Assembly: GCA_002441005.1 (NCBI GenBank)
Contig: DJWO01000009.1
Span: 310,001-374,000, forward strand
Direction of reading: 5' to 3'
From: Candidatus Aminicenantes bacterium UBA6228
GTDB lineage: Bacteria; Acidobacteriota; Aminicenantia; Aminicenantales; Saccharicenantaceae
Length of the DNA stretch: 64,000 nucleotides
The position numbers and the translations under genes were made by a program. The number at the start of each line of letters is the position of its first letter. Within the stretch, counting starts at the first letter, position 1. The notes under the pieces are model-generated. The model saw only the letters and a list, made by a program, of their open reading frames with translations. It searched no databases and was not told the DNA's origin. Of the stretch, positions 53,075 to 60,795 are shown piece after piece.

Positions 53075-53938
53075 ATGAAAGTAGCTATCGCTCAAATGAG
53101 TCCGGTTCTTGGCCGGGTAGACAAGAATGTAGAGATACACCTTGAATTTATCGAAAAAGCAGTTAAAGAAAAAGCCGACCTGATCATCTTCCCGGAACTC
53201 AGCCTGACCGGCTATTCTCTTAAAGATCTGGTCCCGGAAGTAGCTCTCAGGCCTGAGACCTCCTCTATTATGGCCAGACTGCTGAAGGCTTCGAAAGACA
53301 TTGACTTAGTCTTCGGCCTGGTCGAAGAAAGAACGGAAAATCCAGGCCTTTTTTATAACTCAGCCGCCTATTTGACTGGGGGAGAGATCGCTCACATTCA
53401 CCGCAAGGTTTTCCTGCCGACTTCAGGTATGTTTGAAGAAGCCCGTTTTTTCGCCAGAGGGCATGATTTCATGGCCTTTCCGACTGGATCAAACCGGGCT
53501 GGCTTGCTCATCTGCCGGGATCTCCTCCATTATAGCTCAAGTTATTGCCTGCTGGCCGGCGGGGCCGGTCTGATTATTGCGATTTCTGCTGCCCCGGGCC
53601 GCGGGATAACTGATGAGGGAAGCCAGGGTTTCGAATCCAGTCAGAATTGGGAATTAATGGGTAAGGCCATTTCTTATTTTTCCAGTGCCTATGTGATTTA
53701 TTGTAACCGGGTTGGTCTGGAAGATGGAGTAACTTTTGCCGGGGGATCGTTTATTTACACGCCTGACGGGGAGCTCTGCCTTAAATTACCCTATCTTGAA
53801 GCAGCTTTCTCAATCCAGGAAATCGACCCCGACCTGATACGAAAGGCCAGAAAGAACAGGCCCTATAAGCGTGATGACCGGCCCGAGGTCATCTGGCGTT
53901 CTCTAGGCCGCTTGCTAAGGGAAAAAGATGAAGATTAA
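53075..53938 (+). CDS. Carbon-nitrogen hydrolase: glutaminase subunit of a split NAD synthetase
   Basis: The 287-residue protein is a nitrilase-superfamily amidase with the full catalytic triad: Glu41 (FPELSLTGY), Lys111 (HRKVFLPT) and Cys147 (LLICRDLLH). It is the same as the N-terminal domain of glutamine-dependent NAD synthetases, but here as a separate gene. It overlaps nadE by 11 bases, so it probably releases ammonia from glutamine for it. The ATG at 53075 matches the family start; TATCTA six bases before it and no Shine-Dalgarno sequence suggest a leaderless message. An in-frame TTG at 52997 is unlikely. Confidence 0.86.
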   Translation: MKVAIAQMSPVLGRVDKNVEIHLEFIEKAVKEKADLIIFPELSLTGYSLKDLVPEVALRPETSSIMARLLKASKDIDLVFGLVEERTENPGLFYNSAAYLTGGEIAHIHRKVFLPTSGMFEEARFFARGHDFMAFPTGSNRAGLLICRDLLHYSSSYCLLAGGAGLIIAISAAPGRGITDEGSQGFESSQNWELMGKAISYFSSAYVIYCNRVGLEDGVTFAGGSFIYTPDGELCLKLPYLEAAFSIQEIDPDLIRKARKNRPYKRDDRPEVIWRSLGRLLREKDED

Positions 53939-54740
53939 TTGCCCCCTGGTCACCAGGGTTTTAACTAATTTTATCAGGGAGGAAAGCCAGAAAGCCGGCT
54001 TTGAACGGAATATCATTGGCCTGTCAGGGGGCCTGGATTCTACCGTCTGTGCCTACCTGGCGGTCAAAGCCGTCGGTTCGCCCAGTGTTTTTGGCCTGAT
54101 TCTGCCCTATAAGGATTATGATCAGGAAGGTGTTAGCCTGGCGGAGGAGGTCGCCCGGATTCTCGGGATAGAAGTTGAAACGATTGACATTTCCCCCCAG
54201 ATTGACGCCTATTTTTCAGGACATCCTACCGATAATCATGTTCTCAAAGGTAACAAGATGGCCAGAGAGCGGATGTCCATTCTTTATGACTATTCGGCCC
54301 GGCTGAAGGCTATGATTCTCGGGACAAGCAATAAAACTGAATTATTAATAGGCTATGGGACGATTCACGGGGATATGGCCTGCGGGATAAATCCTATGGG
54401 GGATCTTTATAAGACTCAGGTTCGGGAGCTGGGACAGTATCTCAATGTGCCTGAAAAAATTCTCCGGAGGAAGCCAACCGCTGGCCTCTGGCCTGACCAG
54501 ACTGACGAGGATGAAATCGGGCTGAGTTATGAAGAGCTCGATAGAATTCTTTTTAAGCTGGTGGATGAACGGCTGACGGCAGATGAGGTTATCAGGGCAG
54601 GGCTCGAAGAAAAAAAAGTCCGACGGGTAGCTGAATTAATCAGAAAAGCCGAATATAAAAGGAAAATGCCCCCGGTTGCCAAACTGTCCGAGCGGACTGT
54701 CGGTCATGATTTTCTCTATCCTTATGATTGGGGGAAATAA
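53928..54740 (+). CDS. nadE: NAD synthetase, synthetase subunit
   Basis: NadE amidates deamido-NAD to NAD with ATP. The 270-residue product has the PP-loop SGGLDS (33-38), then GTSNKTELLIGYGTIHGDMACGINPMGDLYKTQV, and AGLWPDQTDEDEIG, all hallmarks of the family. It lacks the N-terminal amidase domain of the fused form, which is encoded just upstream as a separate, overlapping gene. Together they would make 557 residues, about the size of a fused enzyme. Confidence 0.95.
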   Translation: MKINCPLVTRVLTNFIREESQKAGFERNIIGLSGGLDSTVCAYLAVKAVGSPSVFGLILPYKDYDQEGVSLAEEVARILGIEVETIDISPQIDAYFSGHPTDNHVLKGNKMARERMSILYDYSARLKAMILGTSNKTELLIGYGTIHGDMACGINPMGDLYKTQVRELGQYLNVPEKILRRKPTAGLWPDQTDEDEIGLSYEELDRILFKLVDERLTADEVIRAGLEEKKVRRVAELIRKAEYKRKMPPVAKLSERTVGHDFLYPYDWGK

Positions 54741-54759
54741 CCCCGTCCATCAAGAAACA

Positions 54760-55437
54760 ATGAGTCAAAAAGGGCGGTTATTTATAGTCAGCACTCCAAT
54801 TGGCAACCTGCAGGACATTACCAGCCGGGCACTTCAAGTCCTCAATGAGGTTGAAGCTATTGCCTGCGAAGATACCAGGCAGACGGTCAAGCTACTTAAT
54901 GTCTTTGGGCTGAAAAAAAGACTCATTTCTTACTTCCAACCGCGGGAAAAGCAGAAGATTCCCCTGATTATATCCATCCTTGAACAGGGAAAGGATATAG
55001 CCCTGGTCTCAGATGCCGGGACCCCTGGTATATCCGATCCTGGTTTCCCCCTGATTAAAGCCGCTATTGACGGTGGTATTGAGGTTATACCAGTCCCTGG
55101 CCCGAGTGCTCTGACGGCCGCTCTATCGGCAGCCGGGCTCCCGACTCATAGAGTGCTTTTTATTGGGTTTCCCCCGGTCAAAAGGGTAGGATTAAAGAAT
55201 TTCCTTCAGAAAGTGGCGGAAGAAGAAGCAACTCTGGTCTTTTTCCTACCAATGAGAAAATTCAAGCAGTTTATAGAAGTGGCCAGAGAGGTCTTTGGGC
55301 CAAGGGAAGCTGTTCTGGCCAGGGAAATAACCAAGATCCACGAGGAATTCATCAGGGGAAATCTCGATAATCTGGCCTCAGAACTCCCTGAAGACAGGTT
55401 GAAAGGTGAAGCCACTATCCTAATAAGGGGTAAATAA
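54760..55437 (+). CDS. rsmI: 16S rRNA (cytidine1402-2'-O)-methyltransferase
   Basis: RsmI methylates C1402 in the decoding centre of 16S rRNA. The 225-residue product shows the tetrapyrrole-methylase fold: LFIVSTPIGNLQDITSRAL, ACEDTRQTVKLL, LVSDAGTPGISDPGFPL, VPGPSALTAALSAAGLP and EITKIHEEF. The frame is open to 54676, overlapping nadE, but the ATG at 54760 gives the normal N-terminus. It lies 19 bases after nadE. Confidence 0.95.
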   Translation: MSQKGRLFIVSTPIGNLQDITSRALQVLNEVEAIACEDTRQTVKLLNVFGLKKRLISYFQPREKQKIPLIISILEQGKDIALVSDAGTPGISDPGFPLIKAAIDGGIEVIPVPGPSALTAALSAAGLPTHRVLFIGFPPVKRVGLKNFLQKVAEEEATLVFFLPMRKFKQFIEVAREVFGPREAVLAREITKIHEEFIRGNLDNLASELPEDRLKGEATILIRGK

Positions 55438-55452
55438 TTTTTTTCAAAATAC

Positions 55453-55481
55453 TTGACAAATATATACTACGATATTATATT
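55453..55481 (+). promoter_or_regulatory. Promoter of hsp20
   Basis: A perfect TTGACA (55453-55458), 17 bases, then TATATT (55476-55481). The predicted start is near 55488. No CIRCE or similar heat-shock repeat is visible. Confidence 0.7.
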
Positions 55482-55519
55482 AATGAGTGACTAAAGAATT
55501 TATGAGAGGAGGTTAAACC

Positions 55520-56005
55520 ATGGCTATCACTAAATGGGATCCTTTCCGGGATTTAACAATTCTCCGCGACAGAATGAACAGACTATTTGAAGACTCTTTT
55601 CCTACGCTCCGGTTTGAGGATTCGGAGCTGATGCAATCCACCTGGTCTCCAGCTGTTGATATTTATGAAACTGAGAACGAGCTCGTCATGTCAGCTGAGC
55701 TTCCGGGCGTCAATGAGAAAGATGTTGAGATTAAGGTTGAGGACGGCACCCTCTCGATTAAAGGCGAAAGAAAGCTGGAAAAAGAGACCAAGGAAGAGAA
55801 TTATCATCGAATTGAACGGGCTTATGGCTCATTCTTCAGGTCATTCACCCTGCCCAATTACGTAGATTACGATAATATCAGCGCCGAGTTTGAAAATGGC
55901 TTGTTGAAAGTCCATCTGCCAAAGAAAACTGAGGTCAAACCGAAAAAGGTAAAAATCCTTAAACCAGGCAGCGGGGAAAAGGCTGAAGAAAAACCTTCTA
56001 AGTAA
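55520..56005 (+). CDS. Small heat shock protein, Hsp20 family
   Basis: This ATP-independent chaperone holds unfolding proteins. The 161-residue product has an N-terminal arm (WDPFRDLTILRDRMNRLF), an alpha-crystallin domain (about 42-142, with VDIYETENELVMSAELPGV, GTLSIKGERK, and YGSFFRSFTLP) and the end motif ENGLLKVHLPK; the C-terminal tail is basic and lacks a clear I-x-I. A GAGGAGG Shine-Dalgarno sequence and an own promoter and terminator make it a single-gene unit. Confidence 0.96.
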   Translation: MAITKWDPFRDLTILRDRMNRLFEDSFPTLRFEDSELMQSTWSPAVDIYETENELVMSAELPGVNEKDVEIKVEDGTLSIKGERKLEKETKEENYHRIERAYGSFFRSFTLPNYVDYDNISAEFENGLLKVHLPKKTEVKPKKVKILKPGSGEKAEEKPSK

Positions 56006-56028
56006 AGATTAACTAAAGCTTTGGCTGT

Positions 56029-56065
56029 TAAGGCCTCTGCCCGAAAAGGGAGGGGCCTTTTTTTT
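56029..56065 (+). terminator. Rho-independent terminator of hsp20
   Basis: AAGGCC-TC-TG-CCC and GGG-AG-GGGCCTT form a stem with one imperfect step around a GAAAA loop, followed by eight T (56058-56065). Confidence 0.85.
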
Positions 56066-56067
56066 AT

Positions 56068-56805
56068 TTAAGCCCTGGCCAGAGTGATGGCTCTAATTTC
56101 CTCAGCTCCTGCCTTCTTGAGGGTTAAAGCACATTCCCTGATAGTTGAGCCCGTGGTATAAACATCGTCTATTAGCAATATTATCCGTTTCCTGATCAGA
56201 CCTGCCTTCTGGACAGCAAAAGCTCCTTTTAAATTCGATTCCCTCTTTCTGGCTTCAAGACTAACCTGGGAAGGGGTATTTCTGGTCTTGATCAAGATTT
56301 TCCGGCCAAGCGGGCTGCCGGTCAGTTTTGATAGCCGCCGGGCTAAAAGCTCGGCTTGATTAAAACCTCTCTGTCTTTGTTTTCGGCGGTGCAGGGGAAC
56401 CGGCACAATCAGGTCAACTCCTGCCAGTATTCCCTGGGGTCCAAAATGCCGGTAAAGATGTTCAGCTAAAGAAAAGGCCAGTGGTTCATTACCCTTGTAC
56501 TTAAGAAGGATAATGATTTCTTTCAACCGTCCTGAATACGGCCCAAGAGAACGATGGAGTTCATAAGGAGGCAAGATGTTCCGGCACTCCAGGCAAAGCG
56601 AATCCGGTTTATTCCCGTGATAAAGAAACCGGCCGCAGACCCGGCAGACCGGGCCCTGATGGATATCAATCTTATCCAGGCACTGGCGGCAGATTACTTT
56701 TTCTTCAGGTTCAAGGAGAAGCTGACCGCAAAGCTGGCAGAAGGAAGGGAAAATAGCCAGCTTAACCGGCATGGTCAACCGGTTAACTGATTTTAAAATG
56801 GTCAC
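56068..56805 (-). CDS. comF: ComF family phosphoribosyltransferase-like protein
   Basis: ComF-type proteins take part in DNA uptake or in repair of incoming DNA; many are in non-competent bacteria too. The product of about 245 residues has N-terminal zinc cysteines (CQLCGQLL, CRQCLD, CRVCGRFL, CLEC) and a PRTase fold with the loop LLIDDVYTTGSTIRECA. A GTG at 56805 overlaps the dksA-like stop (GTGA) and is taken as start; ATG 56772 is the alternative, whereas the ATG at 56850 lies within the upstream gene. Confidence 0.85.
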   Translation of the reverse strand: MTILKSVNRLTMPVKLAIFPSFCQLCGQLLLEPEEKVICRQCLDKIDIHQGPVCRVCGRFLYHGNKPDSLCLECRNILPPYELHRSLGPYSGRLKEIIILLKYKGNEPLAFSLAEHLYRHFGPQGILAGVDLIVPVPLHRRKQRQRGFNQAELLARRLSKLTGSPLGRKILIKTRNTPSQVSLEARKRESNLKGAFAVQKAGLIRKRIILLIDDVYTTGSTIRECALTLKKAGAEEIRAITLARA

Positions 56806-57179
56806 TTCTCTGGCGTTCCGCCTTCTATCTTCTCCTGGCAGCTTATACAATATGGTGTCCAGGGAATAATTTGCAGACGCTTTTTCCCGATTTCTTTATG
56901 GCAGACCTGACAATGGCCATATTCACCTTTTTCTAATCTATCCAGAGCCTGGTCAATTTGCTGCAGCTGCTCGCGTTCACTATCGGTTAGCCCCAGAAGG
57001 AATTCTTTGGTGTAAGATGTTTCAGCCTTGTCGACAACGTCAAGGGCGGTGTCGGTCTCAATTTCCTGGCTCTCGCGGTAAAACTGGCTCAACTTTTTGA
57101 TGATGCTGTTTTTTCTTTCGAGCAGCAATTTTTTGAATTCTTCTTTTTCTTTTTTGGATAACTTGAATTTTTCAGGCAT
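56802..57179 (-). CDS. DksA/TraR-type zinc finger protein
   Basis: The 125-residue protein has an N-terminal helical coiled coil (about 5-80) and a four-Cys finger (CQVCHKEIGKKRLQIIPWTPYC and a final C in CISC). DksA-like proteins bind the RNA polymerase secondary channel. The residues at the coiled-coil tip are TALDVVDKAET, which differ from the classical DxxDxA of DksA but keep the two-acid pattern (DVVDKA). It lies 11 bases after rlmH and overlaps comF. Confidence 0.88.
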   Translation of the reverse strand: MPEKFKLSKKEKEEFKKLLLERKNSIIKKLSQFYRESQEIETDTALDVVDKAETSYTKEFLLGLTDSEREQLQQIDQALDRLEKGEYGHCQVCHKEIGKKRLQIIPWTPYCISCQEKIEGGTPEK

Positions 57180-57190
57180 ATGACCCCCTG

Positions 57191-57658
57191 TTATTTAGGA
57201 TAAGCATAACCTTTGATTAAGTTCAAAGCCCGGTAAACCTGTTCCAGCAGGACAGTCCTGGCCAGCTCATGAGAAAAAGTCATCCTGGACAGGGACAGTT
57301 TCAAATCAGCTTTCTCCATTATCCTCGGAGCCAGACCAAGAAAACCTCCGACCAGAAAAATCAGCTGGCGGCCGGAGTCCACACTTTTTAATTCCATTAA
57401 ACCGGCCAATTCCTCCGAACTCAATTCTTTTCCACCGTCTGAAAGGCAGATAATATATCCATCCTTAGCATATTTTTCAAGCCCTTGAGCTTCCTTTTCC
57501 AGAATCTTTTCAGCCCATTTTTCTTCAAGCCCTCTGGCCACCTGGGTTTCTACCAGTCTGACCTGGGCTAACAGCTTTATTTTCCCCAGATATTCCTGCT
57601 GCAGAGTCCGGTAGCTGGCGTTTCTGGTTTTCCCTGGCCAGACAAATAAAATTCTCAT
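57191..57658 (-). CDS. rlmH: 23S rRNA (pseudouridine1915-N3)-methyltransferase
   Basis: RlmH is a small SPOUT methyltransferase that acts on the assembled 70S ribosome. The 155-residue product has ICLSDGGKELSSEELA, FLVGGFLGL (the SAM-binding knot), and the end motif LSRMTFSHELARTVLLEQVYRA with a terminal YAYPK. Next upstream is rsfS, 64 bases away, the usual order (obgE-nadD-rsfS-rlmH). Confidence 0.96.
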   Translation of the reverse strand: MRILFVWPGKTRNASYRTLQQEYLGKIKLLAQVRLVETQVARGLEEKWAEKILEKEAQGLEKYAKDGYIICLSDGGKELSSEELAGLMELKSVDSGRQLIFLVGGFLGLAPRIMEKADLKLSLSRMTFSHELARTVLLEQVYRALNLIKGYAYPK

Positions 57659-57722
57659 GCTAATCGGTCTCTAATAAATAAATATTTATGGGTTAAAAGT
57701 CAAGAGGAAAAAACAAATATAA

Positions 57723-58118
57723 TCAATAATCAAGTCTGGGGGCATCAGCCCAGAGTTTTTCCAGAGCAAAATGCTCCCTGGTAGCTTTAGAAAATATATG
57801 AATAACTAAAGAACCATAGTCAACGAGAATCCAGTCACCACGCTCCAGCCCCTCTACTCCGAAGGGATTTATCTTTTCTTTTCTTAATTCCTGTTCAATA
57901 TTCTGATAGATGGCTACATTTTGCCGGGAAGAATTTCCATTCATAATGATAAAAAAATCAGTAAAGCTGGTCAGCTCCCGCAGGTCAAGCACGCACAATC
58001 CTTCGGCTTTTTTAGCCTGACTGGCCTTAATAGAAAGTTTAACTTCCCTGGGTAAACTGCGCTTGGTGAATTTTTTTTCTCTGTCTTTCAATTTTTCTTC
58101 TTTTCTCCTTTCAGTCAA
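57723..58118 (-). CDS. rsfS: Ribosomal silencing factor RsfS
   Basis: RsfS binds L14 and blocks subunit joining in poor growth. The 131 residues include a basic N-terminal extension (about 1-25) and the domain with VLDLRELTSFTDFFIIMNGNSSRQNVA, GWILVDYGSLVIHIF-type GDWILVDYGSLVIHIF and the final EKLWADAP. The start overlaps the nadD stop (ATGA). Confidence 0.95.
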   Translation of the reverse strand: MTERRKEEKLKDREKKFTKRSLPREVKLSIKASQAKKAEGLCVLDLRELTSFTDFFIIMNGNSSRQNVAIYQNIEQELRKEKINPFGVEGLERGDWILVDYGSLVIHIFSKATREHFALEKLWADAPRLDY

Positions 58119-58765
58119 TAATATAAATGATTTTCCATTATATAATTTTCGACTCCAGGCGGCACCAGGCCGGTCACCGGCTGTCCAGCCCGAAGCCTTT
58201 GCCTTATTTCAGAAGAAGAGATATCAAGTGCCTCAATATCAATGAGATAAAGCCCGGGCCGGCCACTGTCTTTGATTTCTGACTTTCCCTGTTTGTTCAG
58301 TTTCACCACCAGTCCGGGTTTTATTTTATAAATGACTTTATTTATTTTTTCCAGCTCGCTGCCAGGACGTTTAACTATGGCCAGAGAACATTCTTGAAGA
58401 AGCTGGGTATAATCTTTCCAGGTCTCTATCTCTAAGAAGGCATCAGAACCAAGAATAAACCAGAAAATGTCCAGGGGGTAAAGTTCCTTCAGTTTTCTTA
58501 AAGTGATGATCGAATAAGAAGGACCAGGATTTTTAACCTCGAGGTCAGAAGCCACAAATCCGGGATGATCCTGGCAGGCTATTTCTACCATTCTGAGCCG
58601 TTGCCAGGCCGGCACGACCTCTTTCGGATCTTTGTGAGGAGGCACATAGGAAGGGATGAACAAAATTCTCTCCAGAGGCAAATAATGCTGGACTTCTTCA
58701 GCTGCCCGTAAATGGCCATTATGAATCGGGTTAAAAGTTCCTCCAAACAGACCGGTTAAACCCAT
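58115..58765 (-). CDS. nadD: Nicotinate-nucleotide adenylyltransferase
   Basis: NadD adenylates nicotinate mononucleotide to deamido-NAD, the substrate of the NAD synthetase encoded 4 kb away. The 216 residues show the HxGH-type motif GGTFNPIHNGHL near the N-terminus and the C-terminal ISSSEIRQRL. It lies 29 bases after obgE. Confidence 0.96.
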   Translation of the reverse strand: MGLTGLFGGTFNPIHNGHLRAAEEVQHYLPLERILFIPSYVPPHKDPKEVVPAWQRLRMVEIACQDHPGFVASDLEVKNPGPSYSIITLRKLKELYPLDIFWFILGSDAFLEIETWKDYTQLLQECSLAIVKRPGSELEKINKVIYKIKPGLVVKLNKQGKSEIKDSGRPGLYLIDIEALDISSSEIRQRLRAGQPVTGLVPPGVENYIMENHLYY

Positions 58766-58794
58766 TTTCTTCTAACTCATCTTATCATTCTTTG

Positions 58795-59823
58795 TTAATC
58801 TGTAACTAATTTTTCGGCCTTTTCGTCTTTTAACATTCTGGCCATCAAGCTCACCAGTCTGCCTAAACCTTCACCGCTGGCAGCAGAGATAGCCACAAAC
58901 GGCTTCTTTTCCCGCCGGGCTAATCTTTTGACCGCCTGCAAGCGTTCTGACTGACGGTCACTCAGTAGATCAATTTTATTGGCGGCAATAATCTGCTTTC
59001 TGGCCAGAAGATCAGGATTGAAGGCTCTAAGCTCGTTCTGAATTATATCGTAATCCCTGACCGGATCTCTCCGAGTCAGAGGAGAAACGTCAATCAGCTG
59101 AACAAGTAATCTTGTTCTTTCTATATGCCTTAGAAACTGTATTCCCAGGCCATGCCCCTGATGAGCACCCTCAATTAAGCCCGGAATATCAGCTACCACC
59201 AGGCTCCTGTTTTCCCCCAGGTCGACCACTCCCAGATTGGGAGTTAGAGTGGTAAAGGAGTAATCAGCAATGAGGGGCCGGGCCGCTGATATTTTAGAAA
59301 TCAAGGTGGATTTGCCAGCATTGGGGAAACCGACCAGGCCAACATCAGCAATCAGTTTCAATTCAAGAACGACTTCTATTTGTTGACCAGATTTCCCTTT
59401 TTCAAATTCTCTTGGCACCTGGTGGGTGGAAGTAGCGAAGCTGGCATTTCCCCGGCCTCCCCGTCCGCCTTTAGCCGCCAGATAAATTTCACCAGGCTGT
59501 AGAAAATCATGAAGGAGCCGCCCCGAAGAAGCCTCCTTAACCATGGTCCCAACCGGAACTCTTAGATACAGATCCTGGCCTTTTTTCCCCTGCCGGTTCG
59601 AGCCCTGGCCATTAGCTCCCTTTCTGGCCTTATTAATAGGATGAAAACGGAAGAAAGCCAGGCTATTCAGGCTTTGATCACTTATCAGGTAGATGTTGCC
59701 GCCATCACCGCCACGCCCGCCATCAGGCCCGCCTTTGGGAACACGGTATTCACGCCGGAAACTGACGCACCCATCTCCTCCTTTGCCAGCTAACAGCTGA
59801 ACTTTTACTCGATCAATAAACAA
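58795..59823 (-). CDS. obgE: GTPase ObgE
   Basis: Obg is an essential GTPase for 50S maturation and stress response. The 342 residues have the glycine-rich Obg fold at the N-terminus (GKGGDGCVSFRREYRVPKGGP...GGDGGN), the G1 loop GFPNAGKSTLI, VVADIPGLIEGA, and NKIDL. The C-terminal extension of some homologs is absent. Spacing to rpmA is 103 bases. Confidence 0.97.
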   Translation of the reverse strand: MFIDRVKVQLLAGKGGDGCVSFRREYRVPKGGPDGGRGGDGGNIYLISDQSLNSLAFFRFHPINKARKGANGQGSNRQGKKGQDLYLRVPVGTMVKEASSGRLLHDFLQPGEIYLAAKGGRGGRGNASFATSTHQVPREFEKGKSGQQIEVVLELKLIADVGLVGFPNAGKSTLISKISAARPLIADYSFTTLTPNLGVVDLGENRSLVVADIPGLIEGAHQGHGLGIQFLRHIERTRLLVQLIDVSPLTRRDPVRDYDIIQNELRAFNPDLLARKQIIAANKIDLLSDRQSERLQAVKRLARREKKPFVAISAASGEGLGRLVSLMARMLKDEKAEKLVTD

Positions 59824-59926
59824 TTTGATACCTGCTGCAGAGATAGCCTGAAAGCAACCGGGATAAACCTCAACCTGATAGCTTTAAGCTTGATGGAGTT
59901 AAAAAGGCAGGGAGCTTGTCCCATTT

Positions 59927-60196
59927 TTAAGAGATGGTTCCGGTCTTTTCCTCCAGAGGCAAAACCGAAACAAATTTTCCCATCCTCCCTTTGTTTTCAT
60001 ACCTGACCTGGCCTTCTATCAGGGCATAAAGAGTATCATCGCCTCCCCGTCCGACATTCAGTCCAGGTTTTAGCCTCGTTCCCCTCTGTCTGACCAGAAT
60101 CGAACCAGCCGTTACCATTTCTCCGCCAAAACTCTTAACCCCGAGATGTTTCGGGTTAGAATCTCTGCCATTTACACCTGATCTCTTATGAGCCAT
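59927..60196 (-). CDS. rpmA: 50S ribosomal protein L27, with a shortened N-terminal tail
   Basis: The 89-residue product carries the L27 core (LGVKSFGGEMVTAGSILVRQRGT, NVGRGGDDTLYAL). The tail reads MAHKRSGVNGRDS, whereas the usual form is MAHKKAGGSTRNGRDS; by eye three residues of the glycine-rich tail are missing. That tail reaches the peptidyl transferase centre. It lies two bases after rplU. Confidence 0.95.
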   Translation of the reverse strand: MAHKRSGVNGRDSNPKHLGVKSFGGEMVTAGSILVRQRGTRLKPGLNVGRGGDDTLYALIEGQVRYENKGRMGKFVSVLPLEEKTGTIS

Positions 60197-60198
60197 AC

Positions 60199-60702
60199 TC
60201 AGTTCTCCTTGTCTTCTTCCTTATTCTCAGTCTTCTTTTTTGTTCTTGGCGCCTTTTTTGCCGGAGCTTTTTCTCCGGAAGAAACGGCAGTGGCTTTGGC
60301 CGGGCTCTTTCTGACCCTGGTCTTAACTGGCTCCTCTGCTGGTTTTTCGGCCGGTTTGGCTGCTGGTTTAATCGCTGATTCGACCGACCCTTCAGGATAA
60401 ATAGCTGCAATTTTGACTTTAGTCAGCAGCTGGCGGTGACCTCTGGTCCGGCGGTAGCCTTTCCTTTTTTTCTTTTTAAAGACAATCACTTTATCATCTT
60501 TATAAGTTTCAACTACCTGACCTTTGACTGTGGCGTTTTCCACATGCGGGTTGCCAACCAGTATGTGGCCTTCGTCTTCTATCAACAACACCTGATCAAA
60601 AACAACCTCATCTCCTGCCTGGACCTCAAGTTTTTCTATTGAGAGGATATCTCCTTCTTTCACTCGATACTGCTTGCCGCCTGTTTTAATTACTGCAAAC
60701 AT
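60199..60702 (-). CDS. rplU: 50S ribosomal protein L21, with long C-terminal extension
   Basis: The first about 105 residues are standard L21 (MFAVIKTGGKQYRVKEGD, IEKLEVQAGDEVVFDQVLLI, KVIVFKKKKRKGYRRTRGHRQLLT). A tail of about 60 residues follows, made of Lys, Ala, Pro, Glu and Ser (KPAAKPAEKPAEEP, KAPAKKAP), low in complexity and likely disordered. It is first in the rplU-rpmA-obgE-nadD-rsfS-rlmH-dksA-comF group. Confidence 0.96.
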   Translation of the reverse strand: MFAVIKTGGKQYRVKEGDILSIEKLEVQAGDEVVFDQVLLIEDEGHILVGNPHVENATVKGQVVETYKDDKVIVFKKKKRKGYRRTRGHRQLLTKVKIAAIYPEGSVESAIKPAAKPAEKPAEEPVKTRVRKSPAKATAVSSGEKAPAKKAPRTKKKTENKEEDKEN

Positions 60703-60739
60703 GGCTTTTCACCTTTCCGGGGATAAAAATTGAGCCTTA

Positions 60740-60768
60740 AATTTAACATATAAGCCATTTTGTGTCAA
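60740..60768 (-). promoter_or_regulatory. Promoter of the rplU-rpmA-obgE operon
   Basis: On the reverse strand a perfect TTGACA (60768-60763) and TAAATT (60745-60740) are 17 bases apart; predicted start near 60733, leaving a short leader of about 30 bases, too short for an L21-leader structure. Confidence 0.6.
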
Positions 60769-60795
60769 CCAGATAGCTGGCAGTCAGCTCCGGGG

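Noticed and set aside
60703..60762. L21 leader RNA regulating rplU
   Set aside because: The predicted transcript leader is only about 30 bases and shows no conserved hairpin.
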